64,000 bases of DNA, taken from positions 9,583,157 to 9,647,156 of the forward strand of contig NC_040018.1 in NCBI RefSeq assembly GCF_000972845.2. Direction: 5' to 3'. The DNA comes from Larimichthys crocea. Taxonomy: Eukaryota; Chordata; Actinopteri; Sciaenidae. Below, one piece after another: positions 24,100 to 36,149 of the stretch (the first letter of the stretch is position 1; every line of letters starts with the position of its first letter). Below the pieces are notes generated by a model. It was not told the DNA's origin and ran no database searches. It saw only the letters and a program-made list of their open reading frames with translations. The position numbers and the translations under genes are program-made.

Positions 24100-25400
24100 A
24101 TTCAGAATATACAGGATTTTAAAGAACATCCATCCCTCTATCTGATGATGATTTCAGATGTATTGATCCATGCTAAAATATTTAAAAAAAAACATACAAG
24201 GATATGATGGCGGATTTCCCAAACTCATTTGCTTACTACTGAATTTACTCAATGTTTATAAGTGGGACATCTTTATGACCTGATCTTATCTGAGTCTGTG
24301 GATCCCGTCGGTTCATTTGAGGTGATGGCTGAGTCACACAAGTTTCACTTGTTACCACAGCAGCCCCCCCCCCCTTACTGCACCGTCAATCAAATCTGTA
24401 CTTGTCCTGAACCTCTTCATCTGGTTACCACACTTAGGAGGATGCAAACTCTGAGTTATGTTCTTTGAATGCTCGTGAAGAAAATGGCTGAAAATTTCAT
24501 TGTGGTGTTTTTTTTTTTAATTAACTACAGTAGATGCATGCTTTATAAACAGTATCCAAATATATGTTGCAGGTCAAACCATGTAGAAATATAGTCTATG
24601 AACACAAACACAGGCAGAACAAACATCTGACATGATGTAAATGTTAAATGGACTGTAATTATAGAGCACTCTTCTTGTCTTCTTCTGACCACATGTCACA
24701 TTCATCTATTCATACACATTGGCTATCATGCACGGTGCCAACTGCTCATCAGAAGGAAGATAATTCATTCGTACACTGATGGCAGCGATCAGGAGCAATT
24801 TGGGGTTCAGTATTTTTCCCAAGAACACTTCAACATGCAGCCTATGAACACCTCACATAACATCCCCGAAGATTACACATTCACATACATATGTTGTATA
24901 TATGGGAACATATAGCATCTATGTAGTGGAAATGTCAAGTCAAATTACAATCTGCAGTGGGAAGTGGAGTAAATGTGTCTTTAATTATAAAAAAAAAACA
25001 TGTTTGATGGGTAATAATCATTGAGCTGTCAGTCAAATCAAGTCAATTCTTATTTATTTATTTCCCTCAAATAAATTCCATAGACCGTAATTCAGATGAA
25101 GAAAAACACTTTCAGCATGGAAAAATGTAGCTGTAAATTAAATAGTTCCCAGAAGCTCGCAGAAGTGGATATGATAGATAACAACTTTTCAAGAAAAGTG
25201 GGAAAAAATATATATTTTGAAAAAATATTGATTTTTTTTTTTTTTATGTGGAGAGGATAAAACCAACTTGAATCATTTCCACTACATACATAAATTCATA
25301 TTTATCTCAGTGTCACTGTGAAAAACACGAGAGGGGGGAGGTAAAATAAAACAGTGCAAACCAGCCCTGATCTCCCCTACGCATGAGTCTGTACATGGGC
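24100..25400. other. Intergenic DNA upstream of the ephrin gene
   Basis: AT-rich sequence with a C homopolymer near 24364-24373 and poly(T)/poly(A) tracts (24506, 24988, 25231). No exon or RNA gene is recognised. Distal control elements of the ephrin gene could be present but cannot be identified from one sequence. Confidence 0.5.
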
Positions 25401-25682
25401 GGGCCGGTCAGTCAGCTGACGACTCAAATAATCCACACAATCTCTGTCCTCAGTACATGGATTTTCATCACTCCAATGATTTTCTAGACAATTACGCACA
25501 ATGTGGAAATTTTCACACACCTGCACGAGGAAGAGTCGCAACTTGGTTGGATTTCACTCAGGACCGTGTCCTGTGCGCGCACCTGGAGCCATGCAGAGTG
25601 GTGCAGAGGCGACAGATCTGAGCCTGCATTCACTTTGTTTTATGATGCTGAGCCGCTGTGGACCTGCCGTTTATTTCCTGTG
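25380..25682 (+). promoter_or_regulatory. Probable promoter and 5'UTR of efnb2
   Basis: Composition changes from AT-rich to more G+C-rich, with GGGCGGGCCGG (an Sp1-like GC box) near 25398 and CpGs continuing to the ATG at 25683. No strong TATA box is seen. The assignment is positional. Confidence 0.4.
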
Positions 25683-28600
25683 ATGGGGAGAAGAATCACA
25701 TGGAGCCGCGGTGCCATGATCCTGCTGGCCGTCATTAGCTCCTGTCGCGCAGTCACGCTGGAGTCCATCCTCTGGAGCAGCTCCAACGCAAAGTAAGTGG
25801 AGGAACACCTGGTTGCTGGACAGGTGCAACTTTCTGTTGTTGCTTTGACATTTAAGTGTGACCTAATTACTGAAGTTAGTCAAGAAGAATTGAACACTAC
25901 ACTTTTCATATTTCAGCTGTAATGCAGAGATGAATGAATCTATAAAGCAAAAGAACAACATCCTCTGCTTCCAGCTTCTCCAATATGGGATTTTCTATCA
26001 TTGTGACCTGAGTATGGCTGCAGCTAACAACTATTTTTATTGTCAGTTAAAGTGCCTGTTATTTTCTTTATTAATTATTTATTTTATGGATCCATACAAT
26101 GTCAGAACGTCATGAAAATCACCCATGAAAAGAGATGACTCCAATTCAAATTACTTATTTTGTTTAACAAACATTCCAAAGCCAAAATATATTGAGTTTA
26201 CTATCACATAAGAAAGAAGAAAAGCTTCCTGATCCTGAGAAGGATTATTGGATTTTATTGCTTGAAACACGATTTAAAGGATTAATTGATCATCAAAATA
26301 ACTGTTGTTATTTAACATTGAATATTTTGGGGTTTTTTGCATCTTCATCAAACAAAACAGGCAATATAAAGACCTTTTTTGAACTTTTGATGGTTCCTTT
26401 CCACTATTTTCTGATTGATTCATCAGATAATAGATCAAAAGTTTTAACACATCCAAAACTTGCCTTTTTGTGGTTCAATAAAACCCTCTCTATTCATCTT
26501 GTCTCTCACTCACACAGATTTACTCCAAGTCAGGGTCTGGTCCTGTATCCTCAGATCGGGGACAAGATGGACATCGTGTGTCCCCGTGCAGATGCTTTCT
26601 CTGGGGAGAGGGAGGAGTTCTACCGAGTCTACCTGGTCTCCCGAAGTCAGATGGAGAGCTGCACCATCGACAAGACGGACACGCCCCTGCTGAACTGTGA
26701 CAAACCTCACCGGGACGTGAAGTTCACGTTCAAGTTCCAGGAGTTCAGCCCCAACCTGTGGGGTTTAGAGTTCCTCAAGGGGAGGGACTATTATATCACC
26801 TGTGAGTCAACTGTGTGTAACCGCACAGCTCATGTTCACCTCAGGAATAGGATATCTGAGTGAATCCACGGCTGCTGTTTAAATCAGTAGACACACACTG
26901 CTGGTTCCTACAGGTTGAACAGTGTTTGAATCAGTGCAAGCAACTGTTTTTTTTTCCATCTTAGAGGAAGAGGAAGCCATCATCCTCACCCAACCCCCCT
27001 CTCCAATTTGTCAAGTTGCATGAGAATCAAAAAAAAAAAAAAAAACGTGGCCTCGTTATTGGGCCGCTGTCTGTTAAACCAGCATCTTAGTGGCAAGCGA
27101 TGCATGAGATAGAGAGCAAGTCTGACCGCGTAGCCTCATCCACCTCGCCGCGCTCTGACAGCACACTTCGCTCTGGCAGGCCAGTGTGATTCCAAGGGCT
27201 TACATGCCCCAAATCACACAAGGCTTTTACAGCATCAGGCAGATTTGATGGGAGCTTTCATGGCTACGTGGCTTGTGGCCTGTGAGATGTTGTTATCTGA
27301 CCTAAATGCTGCTAACAAGTCTATGTGTGTGTGTGTGTGTGTGTGTGTGGGAATGGCAGAGTTGGACAAGAGTCCTTGCTTTGTATATATGTGTTTTAGT
27401 AACTGCTTGTTAGTTAAAAACTTGTGCCCACCGTCCAGTTTTGCATCTTGAGACGATTAGTCGATTTAACTGTTTTTGATCATGGATTTGTAGTTCTGGT
27501 CATTTATTAGTCAAAGATCCTCAGCTTTAAGCTTCTCAAATCTAGGTATTTGCTGCTTTTGTTTGTCTTATGCGATCGTAAACCAAATATCTTATGATCT
27601 TGGACTGTTGATCAGACAAAACAAGCGATATGAAGACACCTAGGCCTTGGGAACTTTTTCTTTTTTTAGAACAAACAGTTCATTAATTATCATTTGTTGC
27701 GGCCCCGGCTGCATCTTTTATTGTTTGTCTGTGATTATCTGTACACTGTATGTAACACTACAGTTTGTGCTCTGTGTGTTTGCCTTTTCTTGCCAACGTG
27801 ATGCAACGTTCAGCAACTGGCTAAACCGTCTGCAAAGAAACTGTTGCTTGATCATCTGATATTATGATGATCGCATGAAATCTAAACTTAAAACATGAAA
27901 AGTAATTCTATTTTAATGTTTGCCTTGTCTCTATGTGTGTGTGTGTGTTTGTCAGCCACCTCTGCAGGCTCTCTGCAAGGTCTGGATAATACTGACGGAG
28001 GGGTTTGCAGAACCAAATCCATGAAGCTGGTGCTCAGAGTCGGCCAAAGTAAGTACTTTGTGTTTGTGTGCCAGCATGAAGCTGAATGTGTGAATGATAG
28101 AGATGATGCTATCTGACAAAAATGCGACATTGTTTCACTGCTGGCTATTATTAGTGTCATGCAATAATATCACCTCCTCTGTGAAGTTACTAACTGGTCT
28201 GATGATCTCGATCATCTATTCATTCTCTTGAAGAGAGACTGCCATCATGAATGATCTCAAATCCTTAATTCAAACCGCTGGCAGCTTAAGGCCAGCTGTA
28301 TTATCCTGCATGCGATCATTTGGACTGGTGACAGCTGTCAGTAATCTTTTTTTTCTCTGTATTAACACCAGAATCGTTCTTTTTTTTCTTTTTTTGTCAT
28401 TTCATGCTCCTATCACACACATTAAAACTGAACAAAGCAGATTCTGAACATATTCACGGCCATTACTTTAAATGTCCTTAAGATGAATTGATATGATACA
28501 ATATTCATACAGAAACATATAGATTTTTTTATTTCTTAAACTATAGTACTATATTATGGCGATGTTATTTGTCATTTTATCAGGCAAGAAACAGCATTCA

Positions 28601-31600
28601 TAGTGTGCTTTATGCATGTGTTGTAGGTCAGGCATGCCAATGACCTGAAAAATAAAAAAATCTGATAAATTAAACAGTTAAAAACTAAAAACTTTAAAAG
28701 CTAAAAAAAAAAAACCCCAAAAAAACCCCAACATGTAATTCTTTGACCTCGGGAATGTGAAGTGTTATTCACATCAATTATTCAAGAGTTTGGATTAGAG
28801 ATGAAAAATCAGCACTTTGTTTTTCAACTGATCATAACTGAAAATATGGGGTTGCTTACAAACACTGTTTATGTAAACAAACCTTTTAACAGCAACAGGA
28901 AACATTAATAATCCAGATCTTGTTGTAATCTCACGTTCATCTATGCTTATATTAAAAGTCCTGTCAGTCGATTTGGGAATCGTCAAGTCATTTCCTGTGT
29001 TTCGATCTTTGGTTTTGTCTCGACCCCTTTTCTTAACATGTGTCTGTACATTCATGCTAATGTAGTGTGAAATGATAATAATGACAGACTCGTAATACAA
29101 CTCGTTAGATCACAGATAGGAATACGAAGGCTGGGTGATACTGGAACATCCAAAAATGTTGATTAATATGTGATGAATCAAAACTACATTTGAAAATGGG
29201 TCTGGCTGAAATTTTAGGAGAAGGATATTACCTACTAAAATTTCTGTGTTGTGTTTTATTGGGAAACTCCTCAGTGTCATTTACACACAGTAGATAATGT
29301 TATTGTATTCTCTTAAAGGTCCAGTGTGTCCGATTTTAGGGGGCTCTATATATCTCAGAATATGGCAGCAATAGAATATAACATTACAAAACTGTGTTCT
29401 CATTTGTGTATAATCATCTGAAAATATGAATCATGTTTTTGTGAAGTCTTTGAGAATTTTACATCTACAGACGCTGCAGGTCCTTTTCCTCACAGCCCAC
29501 CATGTTGAACCGCCATGTTTAACCTAGAACGGACAAACTGAACTGGATTTACTTTAGGGCATTTTGCATTTTTGGCCCGTTCTGGGGCCACCGTAGTTTC
29601 TTCTTCATGTTATGTAGAGGACGGTGAGGCCAGGGGATAGAAACTAGATGCCACTAAATCCCACACACTGGTCCTTTAAATGAATTCCTCTGTGATCTGC
29701 TGAAGTGTTGTTCATGTCTATTTCTTTGCAGGCCTCCACATTTTTCCTTCAATCTCCTGAGGCACTCCAGCAATTTAGTATTGCACTTCCATAAAATTGA
29801 CAGAATTGGCAGAGATTTAAAAAAGCAGTAGTGTTAAAAAAAAAAAAAGTTCACTTCAAAATAAATATGTAAAATAATCTCTTTCAAGTGAATTCTGTCT
29901 GAAATGTCCCACATAAGAGAAATCACACAAATGTAACAGAGTCAAATCAAAGTTAAAGTACTTGTTTCAGTGATTCCCAGCGTAGGAGTAGGCCCTCTTC
30001 AAAGGGTTACAAGATAAATGGGATGCACTGTGAGATGATTATGATGAGGAGAGAGAAAAAGAAAAAAATAATTCTGCTCCACAAATTTGTGTTCGTTTTA
30101 TGGACAGATTTATTGCCTTGTTCTATGAAAAATTGTATAATTTTCTCTCTTTGGGAGTTAAATTATTTTGAGCTTGTAATATTTTATTTTGTCAAATCTT
30201 TGGTGAAACGTTACTAGTAAGCACTGTAAAATACATGTTGTCCCTCTGAAATGTATGAATAAATGTATATATGAAATGTAATGAAGTATAAAAACTTCCC
30301 AGCACTGTTAGAGAGTACCAAAGCCTAGATTTAGAAATCCTGACCTTTCATTTTTTTATTGAACCTTTATTTAACTAGGAAATTTCGTGCGTTATCTCTT
30401 TTACAGGAGAGATTTGGCTGAAGTGGCAGTGTAAGACAGGTTTCACATAGTTACATAAGACCCGAGAGAAAAAAAAGTTGAATTGGCTGCATTCAGTTGA
30501 ATGTGTAGGTGGAAAAAATATGAAAGTAATAGTGATTTTTCCAGTCAAGCACAACAGAGAGTACCAGCCATGACTCAGAACACAACAGAACACTTGTTTG
30601 TGGTCTAATTAGGTTAGAAAATGAGTTCTTCTACACTTCTGTGATACATTTTTACGTGAATGACTGTTGGTGTAAAATAGTCAGTTAGTCAGTCAAAAAA
30701 AAAAAAAAGACAATTTTTATTCGGATTCATTAATGATTCATCAGACCGAAAAATAGTTGCCTTAGGACTGTTTTACCATGACAGAACCCCACCTACACAT
30801 GGACAACCAGCACACAATAAAAATTAGTAGATGTGGTGCTAACTGTGCTTTTACATCAGCTGCCCTGCTTTATTTTCCAGACTCTTCAGATGCACCTTCA
30901 ACACTCCAAGAGTCTCCCACCAGATACCCACCAACACGAACAACAGCCAAAGTCTCCTCTGGTAAAGAAAAATCAAAGCAGAACATCCTGCCTGAGGAAC
31001 ATGTCCAACCTTTACAATGAATTCTGTTTTTGCACGTCTTAACCTGCTGATTTTTATTTTTAAAGTAGGCTTCTATATTTATGTTATTGTCAACAAATTC
31101 CATAAAAAATCCAACAACATATCCATTTAGCTCTCAGTACTTTCTGACCTCAGTGATAAACCTGTTATTTCCTACTGAAGATGTAAAAAAGGTCATGATT
31201 ACTTTATCTGGGTAGTCTCGCTCATTAACATATGGTGTTATTTAAATATTACGAATAACACTACTTTTTCGCCATGACGGGGCGGGGCACACCGTTAGCA
31301 CACTGTGGCACATTCAAGGACACAAATCATAGTTATTACCAGGGTGGGAAATCACCTTTTTTAAATATGTCGAAATTCACCAGCCACATAACAGTAAATC
31401 ATTATTTTGACCACTTTCATGTTGTAGCAGCATTCGGCTGTAAGCTGGTGACAGTTTTTCGTCCTGGTTCTGAGTCTGACATGAAAGTATTTGATTTAAC
31501 TTCGAATATGTGAAAGAAGAACGTTAATTTTGATAAAATCAATATCAAACAATCTAATCAATATTTTCTGTCAATGACGAGAATTCATTACAAACATAAT

Positions 31601-32610
31601 TGAAATGTGTTATTATTAATTATAGGCACCCAATTATTCACGTACTGTAAATAAAAACCTTTTTTTTAAACAAACAAAGATACTATCATTTTTTAACATT
31701 TAACATATACATATAACATTTGTTTTACTCAAACAGGAGTTAAAAGTTTATTAATTGAGACTATTTTCAGCCAGAAATTTGTTGATGATTTAATTTATTT
31801 ATTTAATTTTTGATTTAATGATTATTTACAGCAGCAGGATGGTGTCACAAACTATAGGAGGTTTATAGCACACTACTCAGACATTACTACAATGAGAAAA
31901 AATGTCACCAGACTTATTCTTTATCTTTACAGATGAACCTTATTAATTAAGTTTTTTGTACTCAAAATGTTTTTACATTGGAGAGCAGGAATAATTTAAC
32001 ATTTTACATGAAACAGTCAGAGAGTGAAGTTTAGTTTTAGGCCCCTTCAGTGCCACACAGGAGGACCAGACACTGAAGATTAGAGCATCACAATTCTGTG
32101 ATTTTTCAATACTGATCAGACTGTACAAGGACACAAACTGCGTACCTCTGTATCCTGATTTACTCTTTCATTCCATTCTCTGTCCTTTCCTCTGTCTCTT
32201 TTCTGTTTCTCATGGCAGACACGGGCTCAGAAACAGGACAAACAAACCCCAGTGGCAGCAGTGGCCCTGAGCCAGGACTGTTCATGTGGGTTCTCTCTGG
32301 CTGCGTGATCCTCCTTCTGGTCATCATAATTCTGCTGGTTGTGCTGTGGAGGTATCGTCGCCACAACTGTGTCCCAGATAGCCAGCAGTCTGCCTCCGTG
32401 TCCCTCAACACTTTGGCTGTGCCGAAGCGGGACAGCATCAGCAGCGACAACAACAGCTCGGACCGCAGCGACGCCGTCTTTCCTCTGCGGGCTTCTGACA
32501 GCATGGTCTGCCGTCATTATGAGCGTGTGAGCAGTGACTATGGGCCCCCTGTGTACATAGTTCAGGAGATAACGCCGCAGAGTCCTACCAACATCTACTA
32601 CAAAGTCTAG
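25683..32610 (+). CDS. efnb2b: Ephrin-B (ephrin-B2-like, probably the teleost b copy), complete, five exons
   Basis: Ephrin-Bs are transmembrane ligands of Eph receptor tyrosine kinases that signal both ways in vascular and neural patterning. Coding exons: 25683-25792, 26518-26801, 27956-28048, 30881-30961 and 32219-32610. All have GT-AG borders in phase and give 319 residues. Visible parts: a signal peptide (about residues 1-24); a receptor-binding cupredoxin-like domain (about 25-163) with [49 protein letters not shown] and [17 protein letters not shown]; a short Ser/Thr/Pro stalk; one membrane segment (about 210-233, followed by WRYRRH); and a cytoplasmic tail with the tyrosine region [18 protein letters not shown] and the PDZ ligand YYKV. 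CTI.K.DTPLLNC and SPNLWGLEF favour ephrin-B2 over B1 or B3. The divergent tail suggests the b ohnolog; the a/b choice is inference and the ephrin-B call is firm. Confidence 0.92.
26005..26480. mobile_element. GGCTGCAACTAACAATTATTTT-type repeat in efnb2 intron 1
   Basis: ATGGCTGCAGCTAACAACTA opens the element. Typical interior motifs follow (TTAATTGATCATCAAAATAA). The same family occurs at 27440, 50590 and 62540. An open frame here runs into exon 2 of efnb2, but only because the repeat lacks stops in that frame. Confidence 0.55.
27323..27348. repeat. (GT)n microsatellite in efnb2 intron 2
   Basis: About thirteen GT units. Confidence 0.95.
27440..27715. mobile_element. GGCTGCAACTAACAATTATTTT-type repeat in efnb2 intron 2, reverse orientation
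   Basis: GACGATTAGTCGATTTAACTG at the left, GTTGATCAGACAAAACAAGC in the interior, and AATTATCATTTGTTGCGGCC near the right end match the family, with paired ends GATTAGTCGA and the complement of the TTGCRGCCC terminus. It is non-coding. Confidence 0.65.
29317..29681. mobile_element. Full-length GGTCCAGTGTGT-type MITE in efnb2 intron 3
   Basis: Left terminus TTAAAGGTCCAGTGTGTCCG and right terminus CCCACACACTGGTCCTTTAA form inverted repeats of about 24 bases around a 365-base non-coding interior. This is the best-preserved copy in the window and defines the family ends. Confidence 0.85.
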
Positions 32611-34200
32611 TGTTTGCTGCTCCTGTGCCAGAAGATCTTACAACTGAACCGGTGTGGACACGCTCAGGCTTCAGTCAATGACACAACACTTCTATTGATT
32701 AAGTTTTAAAGGGGGTGTGAAGGAAGGTCACACCGGCTTATCTAAGAGCTGTTATACTGGCCAGATATCAGCGTTATCCCTGTGTCGAACTGAACCACTT
32801 TGTTTTCTTGAAGAGACAATAAGAGAGGAAGTTGACGTGTCACCTCACATCACATCAGTGTTCAGTTTGGAAGCGTGCAGCAAATGCCAGAGGTGGATTG
32901 TAACTAAGTACATTTACTCAGGTACTGTACTCAAGTACAATTTTGAGGTATCAGTACTTTACTTAAGTATTTCTGTTTCATGACACTTTATAGTTCCTGC
33001 AAAGCCTCTGAAGAACGTTAAAGATATGATGAAATGTTAGAAACATTACTGTCCAACAAAATTTAAAATCTGGTTAGCTGATGAGTCAGTTATTACAACG
33101 GATCAATTGTTGAGTCATTTTTTTATGCAAAAATATAAATTTTTCATGGTTTCAGGTTCTAAAATTTGATGATTTGCTTTTTTTCCTCGTCAGTGAACTG
33201 AATCATTTCAAGCTTTGAAATGTTGGTCGGATAAAAGGTCAGGCCAAGAAGAGGTCACTTAGAGCTCTGGGTATTTGTAATGCATCAATTATGTTTTACA
33301 AACCAAACAAACGGATTAATCTGTAATAAAGTAATGTATACACTTACACTTATTATTTGTCTCTGCATTAAGTTTCGCTTTTGATAGTTGAAGTACATTT
33401 TCTTGATAACACTTTTATTTAAGTAACATTTTGAATGCAGGACTAAAGTGTGCTAATGATACTTTTACTTAAGTAAAGGATCTGAATACTTCTTCCACCA
33501 CGGGCAAATTCCATTTTGTTTATGGATTTAATTTTTAAAGAAAGTAAATGTGTCACTGCACATGGCAGCTTCATTTGTAAATTAATTTAATTTATTGATA
33601 ATGTGAAAGAAGATTGATGGTGTACCCCAAACAAACTAAATTTGTGAGCACTTAAATATGAATTTGTTACAACTAAACTGTGTGAATTTTGTTTGAAATG
33701 GTGAAAATGAAAATCATGATTTTGTGGCTTTTATTAAAGTAAATCCACTTCAAAGGATTTCATGCTTATTTTTTATTTCTTCTCCAGGCCGTTTTCATGT
33801 TTACATTTAATATTATATCACCTTCTGTTTAACAGTCTTCAGTGTCTTTTCTCTGTTTTCCATAAAAAGTAAAAAAAACAAAAAAAATGGTGAAATGAAA
33901 GTTTGTATCAGAGAAGACCGCTGATAAATCTGTGCACATACACACAGCTTTCCCTGGGGTTTCAAAATTACTAAGCAGCGCAGTCTGTAGCGATGTCAAG
34001 CAATAGCAGCAGCAGGCCTATTTGCATACAGACATCGCGGTCCAGTTCAGAAATGATAGTGTTACATTTAAAGAACTTTTAAGGACTTCAAGGTTTCAAA
34101 GGTTTGGAATCACCTGCAGCAAATAAATCAGATAGCTCAATTATTTTTGAATGGTCTTTCATGCTTTCAGATTGTAGGAAGTCCTCTTTGCAAATAGATT
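32611..34200 (+). other. Probable 3'UTR of efnb2 and flanking DNA
   Basis: No further coding sequence follows the TAG at 32608-32610. AATAAA-like hexamers occur at about 33324 (TGTAATAAAGTAATG) and near 33735 (ATTAAAG). A dispersed repeat occupies 32893-33503, so the transcript either ends before it or includes it. Confidence 0.45.
32893..33503. mobile_element. CAGTGGTGGAA-ended dispersed repeat, nearly complete
   Basis: The left end CAGAGGTGGATTGTAACTAA and right end GAATACTTCTTCCACCACGG are inverted-repeat termini. Near the ends are AAGTACATTTACTCAGGTAC and TTACTTAAGTAAAGGATCTG. The element is about 610 bases and carries no coding frame. Fragments of the family lie at 14950 and about 38040. 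Confidence 0.75.
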
Positions 34201-35405
34201 TATTTTGTATGAAGGGTCTGCAAAAGTAATGTTTTGCACACGGAGAAAAAAACACAATAAAATACACAGTAGTTCAACCGGACTGACAACTGAAAGGGCA
34301 GAAAGAGACAAACATACCTTTGAGCAACAGTTAAAGAAGAATATAAAAAAATCGGCATCATTGGTAAAATAATGTAGAAGGTCAGCATCAAAATCTGTGC
34401 AGATTTAAAAAAGAACAGGTTCCTGTTTCAGTGTCAAGTGCACAATAATGCCAGGTGCGTTGCTTTAAAGATATTCTTAAAACTTCAAAATAGAAAGAGA
34501 AGTTTGGTCTGTGGTTAACACGACTGGAACTGGATCACAGAATATCAGCTGAACATACTCTGAACTCTGAACAAATCACAGTTTAAACCTGTTTAATTAG
34601 ACCACTGAGTAGACTGCAGAGGGCCCAAAGAAAAATGTTCAGAGCTCAGTTGCACCGTGTGGTTCAATAATGATCTCGGGTCAGTTTGGGTTTTCTGGAC
34701 TGGAAAACAAATTAAAAATCGAAGGGTTACGACAACTAACCCTGCAACACTGCAGGGACATCGACTAAATGGAAGTTTTAATCAATGCATTGTTCTAAAG
34801 CTATTTCAAATGTAAACAACACATCTGAATTATATCTGTGTTGAAATAGTCATTATTTAAGGAAACGTCAACGTAACGGATGAATCCAGACTTTTGAACA
34901 GTATCATACATTTTATCTGTGGTTGATGTGAAAGTAACTTTCAACTCAAAACAGTTTTCTGGATGATTTTGGTGTGTAGATGCTGCTCAGAGGAGCATGT
35001 CCTTACTGTCATTACTTAATGATGCTCATGGGATCGCAGTAAACAGCACCATGATGAGTTTTACACCATGTCATATTGGGTTGGATGGACAAAGAAATGT
35101 CAGAATGCAAAATACAGTTTGTGTGAGAGCAGATGGTTCTGGGGTAAATTTTGTAATATCTTCACTATCATAACCGTATAATAGAATATAGATATAATAA
35201 TAGATAATAGATAGAAAAAGGCTTATTTGTTAAAATCCCAAATTGTTTTTCTTACAACTTTCCCTGAACCTCTCACTCATGAACATGAGTCGTCACTTTA
35301 AAAGGTCGACAAATGTGTGTAATCCTCCTATAAAATACCAAACTATATGTAAAGGTAAAGAAAGTCATTTCCAACATGAAAACACTTGTCATTTATTCAT
35401 CTCAC

Positions 35406-35589
35406 CGTCCCTCCTGTGGCGCTCCGCACAGCATCCATGGGTGAACATGTTTCATGCTCCTTCAGCCACATCATAGCACACATTTTCAACCTGTCAGCCT
35501 CCGTGAGCTTCCTCTCCACCAGGGACACTGTTGCCTCTGAGAGCGAGAAGCCAGAGTGGAGGATCTTTAGGACATGTGCTCTGTGCACG
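35406..35589 (-). pseudogene. Exon-like open block of unknown identity, minus strand
   Basis: On the minus strand a TTTCCTTGTAG acceptor leads into 184 bases that are fully open and end exactly at a GGGACG|GTGAGA donor. The block is clearly richer in G+C than its AT-rich surroundings. It would encode about 61 residues, including VLKILHSGFSLSEATVSLVE, RKLTEADRLKMCAMMWLKEH and CSPMDAVRSATGG, a plausible amphipathic helical segment. I do not recognise the protein, and no partner exon was found within several kilobases on either side. It may be an internal exon of an undetected gene, a relic exon, or chance; calling it a pseudogene relic is only a placeholder. Confidence 0.3.
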
Positions 35590-36098
35590 CTACAAGGAAA
35601 CTACTCAGCTTCAATTAAACAGGTTTTATTCCAAAAAACATGCGAGTTGGCTTTTTCTACATTTTTTATATTTCTCACAGTGCATACTCTTCTTTTTGGC
35701 CTGCAGCCTGATATATAAACTTTAACACATTTAACGTGGATGGCCTCATTCCTGACCTGGAGCGAAATACAATCTCCCCTCCGGCAAGATGTGTTTTTAA
35801 AATATCTGAGGGAAGATTAAAAAATGTGTCAAAGATAACTTCATTACTTCTTTCTATAATTGACTTCTTTAATAGACCAACGTTTCCTCGGCTAATTTAA
35901 ACCACACTTGATGTCTTCAACAGAGAAACACTATGCTGACTGCGTGACCACACTGCACTCATTCATCGCACTGACTCTTTGAAATTCAATTTTTGATCAC
36001 ATGTGTCTCGCTACATAAAAAAACAACAACAACAATATAACACAAATTAGCTTATGACTCTGAAACACTGGAGAGTGTGTTCGCTGTCTGTGTGTGCA

Positions 36099-36104
<6 letters not shown>

Positions 36105-36131
<27 letters not shown>
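36105..36131. repeat. (GT)n microsatellite
   Basis: About thirteen GT units in intergenic DNA, just upstream of a G+C-richer stretch. Confidence 0.92.
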
Positions 36132-36136
<5 letters not shown>

Positions 36137-36149
36137 TCTTCAAGTGATC

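Noticed and set aside
26192..26863. 223-codon plus-strand open frame covering ephrin exon 2
   Set aside because: Its first 108 codons read through intron 1 and a dispersed repeat, and its last codons read into intron 2; the acceptor at 26517 and donor at 26802 define the real exon.
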